From: Styela clava
Lineage: Eukaryota; Chordata; Ascidiacea; Stolidobranchia; Styelidae
Reading direction: 5' to 3'
DNA length: 64,000 nucleotides
Assembly (NCBI RefSeq): GCF_964204865.1
Contig: NC_135253.1
Coordinates: 21,302,001 to 21,366,000 of the forward strand
Below, in pieces: positions 60,178 to 64,000 of the stretch (positions within the stretch are counted from its first letter, which is position 1; each line of letters opens with the position of its first letter). A program made the position numbers and the translations under genes. A model generated the notes under the pieces. The model was not told the origin of the DNA. It saw nothing but the letters and a program-made list of their open reading frames with translations, and did no database searches.

Positions 60178-61490
60178 TCAGAAATGGTCAAAATGGGCAA
60201 AATAGAAATTGGGAGAGACAGCTGAGCCTGGAAACTTTGGCTCATTGACAACCATTTCATTAAATTCATCATACAAGAAAGTGAAAAGATGAGGAAAATT
60301 TCTTTCAATATACAAATGAAGTTTTGGCAAGTATTCATAAACGTTATATCTGTTGTGATAATAGGAATTACGTATCATGCGTACAAGATCGGTAATCTCA
60401 TTGAAAGGCATGTATTGTGAGGGTGCAAGGTTAGTAATCTCATAGAAAGGCATTTGTCGTAAGGGTGGAAGATCCATAATCCCATAAGAACTCATGTATT
60501 GTAAGGGTGTTAGGAGCAAAATTTCTCTATGCATCGCATCATATACATTTCGTCCACAGCAACTACTATGAACTATTTTCCATTTATAGTTTATTTTCTG
60601 AATAAATTCTGATGTATAATATTGAAAATTATTCAGATAATTTCCTACGTTGACAACAAATGACAACCTCTTAGAAATCGTCCAAAAAAACGGATGGTCA
60701 AGCACCTCCGCTGCATTAGGTCTATTGTTTAGGTTATATTCAAGCATTTTTGAAATGATATCCTGAGCAAGTAAAACTTCAGGTCCTTTTAAATGAGATA
60801 TATCATACTTAGCCCCCTCTACCATGGCCATTTGACATTTACGCATTTCTTTCCCAAAAGGATGTTCCCCTTCCGATAGAACAAAATAAAATATTACCCC
60901 AGCTGAATATATATCACTTTTTGTGGACAATGTTTCACTTTCAGCAGTAAATTGCTCAGGTGCAGCCCAACCCTGTGTCCCTATGTAATGTGATGATTTC
61001 TTGGCTTGGGTTTCATGAGATATTTTCTTAGTCAAACCAAAGTCTGATAATTTAATAGTCTTTCCATCCAAAGAGATTAAAATGTTTTGCGGCTTCAAAT
61101 CTCTGTGTACGGTTCCCATTTTGTGCATGTATTCAATACCAGATGATATTTGGTACAAAACATCTTTATATTCAATATCAAGTTCTTTTATAGTCTTATG
61201 CAAAACTTTTTCATGCAGTGTTTCTACCATACACAGTTCCATAGCAATGTACATCTCTGTAGACATTGCAGAAAAACTAGATCTGATATATTCGACAATG
61301 TTTCTGTGACGAAGTTCCATTGCATGAATAAGTTCTCGATAAGCATGGTTGCGACTTCGTATTCCCAGCACTTTAACTGCAACTTTTTTGCGTGATGAGC
61401 CGAAATCGACAAATCCTACATACACATTGAAACCTCTCCTCAAAGGTTTATTCAGTTGCACATGTATATTCTGGCCAAGGTATGATGTCT
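60178..61490 (-). CDS. Kinase plus KEN RNase exon with intact catalytic residues
   Basis: 1,313 bases, acceptor TCATATCTCAG, phase 1. Kinase marks: VAVK, the alpha-C Glu in RELIHAMELRHRNIVEY, HRDLKPQN (about 61080-61105), SDFGLTKK, GTQGWAAPEQF, DIYSAGVIFYFVLSEGEHPF and RPNAAEVLDHPFFW. KEN starts at FFWTISKRLSFVVNVGNYL. Its active helix reads ITDLVRMIRNSYYH, with Arg-Asn at 60367-60372 and His at 60355-60357, as expected of a working RNase. It ends in FPHLFTFLYDEF and a 24-residue tail. Just before the active helix is an in-frame insertion of three 14-residue repeats. In this family kinase-domain dimerisation activates the RNase, whose substrates here are unknown. Confidence 0.92.
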
Positions 61491-63958
61491 CTGAGATATG
61501 AAAAAATATGTAATAGTAAAATGTTTTTGAGTAATATTTAACAGTTGACAGGTAACATGCTTTGCAATACAACAAACATGGTCTTAATGTGCAGGTTTGA
61601 ATTTCAAATGAGATACATCAACAAGCATCAATCAGCATTGCATGAATGAACTTACAACAGTACGTGTTGAGCGATCATTTGACATTGTTTGGTAGAATGG
61701 TTCTTAAGTTTCTTGTCATCCAATATCTAATTTTGTTTTTACATGTATAGACTGTTATATATGGCTATCACCTTGTTAGTAGTTTCTTTTATTATTACCC
61801 AACCTTATAACAAAGGCTGGTCATATTAAATCCCACATAAGTATCTTCATTAAAGAGGTTAAGTGAATATTTAACTGGTAATAAATTACCTGGTGAGCTT
61901 TCACTGTGTCCTTCATCAATTCCAAGATTGGCTGTTTATTGAAATATTTGAGAAATTTAAGTATATCAACAGATTCTTTGTTTAACAATTATCTAGTTTT
62001 AATATTATACTTAATCTAGTATTGTGATTGATAGGAGAAAATTGTAATAAATTACAGCTATTCCACGAAGTGATAAATTGCTACACCAATAAGTATATGG
62101 TTCCTCAAATTATAATAGCATCATATGTCTCAGTGGTTGTTTGCATAGAGTCTGTTGAAGATAATATAAAACTACAAATTTCCTCCTAACTGTGTGGCTG
62201 GCAACATGCATTTAACAATATAACAGTTGTATAAAGCCAGCATATATGCAAAAACTAAATGAATTATTTGCCTACATTAGAATATTTCCTAGAATTTTAT
62301 TTTGAATTATCTATTTCAATTCAACTTTGATAATCCGCAATAAAATTTTGCCAATTTATGCTCCTAGAATTTCACTAATTTAGAGCAAAAAGTCAAATTC
62401 AAATTTGTTTCGTTCGATTTTCACCTTTATTGAAATATTATGAGGCTTGTTTTAGTTTTTTCACACGAGATGTCAATCAAAAAAATTATAATTTTTCAAA
62501 TGGAAATATTTCAAATTATTCCTAAAATCCACAATTCATTATTAGAGTATTAAATTTTCTTGTCTTTGTTACTCCAAGTATACCAGTACAATATTATTGC
62601 AATACCCTATATATGCTATATATACTGCTTAAGATCCACTATTATCAATTTATTTCAATATTTTTAAATGATGGAGAACATACCAATTAAAGCTCTCAAA
62701 TTGTACTTACGAGTCATGACTTGATTGGTACTGACGACAGCACTATCAATACCAAATTTGTCTCTGGCCCAAACTTGAAATGAATATGTTGAAGCAGGTT
62801 GAAACGTGGCCAGCGTGAATTTGCCATCTTCTCCAATATATGTCCCTGATTCCTGCCCATAATATAGAACTCTAATATGAACCGACAATGAATCATTTTT
62901 CATGTCATCCCAGGTTACATGTATCTTATTCTCCTTGATGAAAGAAACGACATTTTTCACTTTGCAAGGTGCTGTAAAAAAAATAAAACATTGCACTTAA
63001 TATTTGAAAAGTAATATGTCTGCTCAAGCTGGAGTAATCATACTGGCTGGCTCATATCATGAAATATAACAAAGTGTCAATTATGATTGGAATGAAATTT
63101 AAAATATGCATATTCCCACTCACAATTTGAGCATAAAAGTAGCATTCTAAAGATTCATAAACAGATATTGTATTGTACATGGAAAAATACAGTATACCAA
63201 TAACAGACATGCTATTATTAGAAGGTCGAACTATACATTCAGGTGAAACCAAGTATGTCGGTAAGTGTTTACACAGCGATATGCTTCATAGCACAACAAA
63301 AATTTTCTAGACCCGTGAGTACAGTGAACAACGGAAAAATTAAATTTAAAAAAAGGATTGCGTGAGACGTCGCAAAGAGACTGGGAAATTAAACAAAACA
63401 ACTAGCCTAGTTGTACAATGATATCTTCAAAAAAAATAGGTAGTATAGCATAACTATTCATGTTCCAATATTCTTCAATGTAATTCAATTGAGTGTTGCA
63501 TCAAACAAAATAATTCTTTCTATATCTTAGAAATATGATATATCTTAATTTATAGGCAACTTAACAAGGTCCATCAGACTTATAATCTTAATAAGTTGTG
63601 GAAAATATGAAAAGTTTGTCCAAATTTCTTTTGAGGAGAATATGTCACAGGTATTGCATTAAACAATACGGACATTTTTTTATAATTTTTTGTTAGTTTA
63701 GATTGATAATATTACCTGATTTCACATTCTGTGAGAGTGCCTCAAAATCATGAGTTTGAACCTTGAAAAAATATTCCGTGGATGGTTGAAGTGGGGTATA
63801 TCTCGCAGCAGGTGAAGATGTTTGTATCTTATGTATCAGTATACCAGTGCGGAAGACTGATACATTGTAATCCTGATCAAGGTTTTCTTGTGGATTCCAG
63901 CTGAGGAAAAAGTCTCCTTCAATGATTGAAACTTTGACTTCTTGAAAATTATCAGGGT
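60178..63958 (-). CDS. FN3-FN3-kinase-KEN protein, 3' part of a gene running off the right edge
   Basis: Exons in coding order: 63716-63958 (FN3), 62711-62971 (FN3), 61890-61931 (14-residue linker), 60178-61490 (kinase plus KEN, ends in TGA); about 618 residues in the window. All junctions are phase 1. Both FN3 domains show the core Trp (FFLSWNPQ; KIHVTWDD) and the F-strand (TEYFFKVQTHD; STYSFQVWARDK). The kinase-KEN is of IRE1/RNase L type with both activities apparently intact. Neither IRE1 nor RNase L has FN3 domains next to the kinase, so this is a distinct family member. The N-terminus, including any signal peptide, is outside the window. Confidence 0.85.
60385..60510 (-). repeat. Three tandem 42-bp in-frame repeats inside the KEN domain
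   Basis: Units 60469-60510, 60427-60468 and 60385-60426 in coding order encode TPLQYMSSYGIMDL, PPLRQMPFYEITNL and APSQYMPFNEITDL. The last unit merges into the start of the catalytic helix. Confidence 0.95.
61890..61931 (-). CDS. Short linker exon between FN3 and kinase
   Basis: 42 bases, phase 1-1, acceptor CAATAAACAG, donor GTAATT. It encodes PNLGIDEGHSESSP. It is supported only by splice sites and frame; without it the FN3 exon would still join the kinase exon in frame. Confidence 0.5.
62711..62971 (-). CDS. FN3 exon (second in window)
   Basis: 261 bases, phase 1-1, acceptor TTTTTTTTACAG, donor GTAAGT. One FN3 domain per exon: KIHVTWDD, HIRVLYYGQESG and FQPASTYSFQVWARDKFG. Read with the preceding exon it starts APCKVKNV, a typical FN3 A-strand. 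Confidence 0.88.
63716..63958 (-). CDS. FN3 exon (first in window)
   Basis: 243 bases, phase 1-1, acceptor ATATTTTTAG, donor GTAATA. FN3 landmarks: FFLSWNPQENL, YNVSVFRTG and PSTEYFFKVQTHDFEA. The gene continues upstream past the right edge. Confidence 0.85.
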
Positions 63959-64000
63959 CTAAAAATATAAAAACATTGAAAACACTTAAGTGGATAGCAT

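Noticed and set aside
60178..63958. True IRE1 orthologue
   Set aside because: The sequence directly N-terminal to the kinase is FN3 and a short linker, not a membrane segment and luminal beta-propeller; the kinase-KEN similarity is at family level.
1..64000. CRISPR array or bacterial operon
   Set aside because: No regularly spaced direct repeats; all genes carry spliceosomal introns.

Overview
The window is metazoan nuclear DNA. It is AT-rich, its genes have many GT-AG introns, and it is crowded with DNA-transposon remnants, tRNA-derived SINEs and one long BEL/Pao retrotransposon reading frame. A divergent pair of RGR/retinochrome-type opsins with seven exons each, next to a compact U2AF1 gene, fits an invertebrate deuterostome. 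A tunicate is my best guess, but that is inference and not proven by the sequence.

Layout. (1) 1-4658, minus strand: a BEL/Pao retrotransposon polyprotein, open from its ATG to the left edge (Gag, CCHC, protease, RT, RNase H, first part of integrase). (2) 7831-14981, plus strand: a complete seven-exon U2af1 gene (217 aa), whose introns hold MITEs, a SINE and a tandem repeat. (3) 16396-21660, minus strand, and 33759-40551, plus strand: two paralogous opsins (292 and 286 aa) placed head to head. Exons 1 to 6 have identical lengths in both. Each keeps the retinal lysine, but the Arg of the DRY motif is Thr in one and Ala in the other. The 12 kb between them holds repeats, including a 0.5-kb tandem duplication, and no gene I can support. 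(4) 40552-48691: repeats only. (5) 48692-63958, minus strand: a cluster of three kinase-plus-KEN units of the IRE1/RNase L type, each encoded in one large exon and combined with fibronectin type III exons and two copies of a beta-rich module that may be ZU5/UPA (FIIND)-like.

The last region is the most unusual. The upstream gene (edge to 60178) reads FN3-FN3-kinase-KEN with kinase and RNase residues intact. The downstream gene (about 58820 to 48692, about 1395 aa in my model) reads FN3-pseudokinase-dead KEN-module-module-very degenerate pseudokinase-KEN, and its final KEN keeps the Tyr/Arg-Asn/His set expected of an RNase. Nearly every internal exon is phase 1-1, a classic exon-shuffling signature, so the two genes could also be one locus with alternative terminal exons. 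Canonical IRE1 and RNase L have neither FN3 domains nor several KEN units. A cytosolic RNA-cleaving sensor or regulator system is a reasonable hypothesis, not a demonstrated function.
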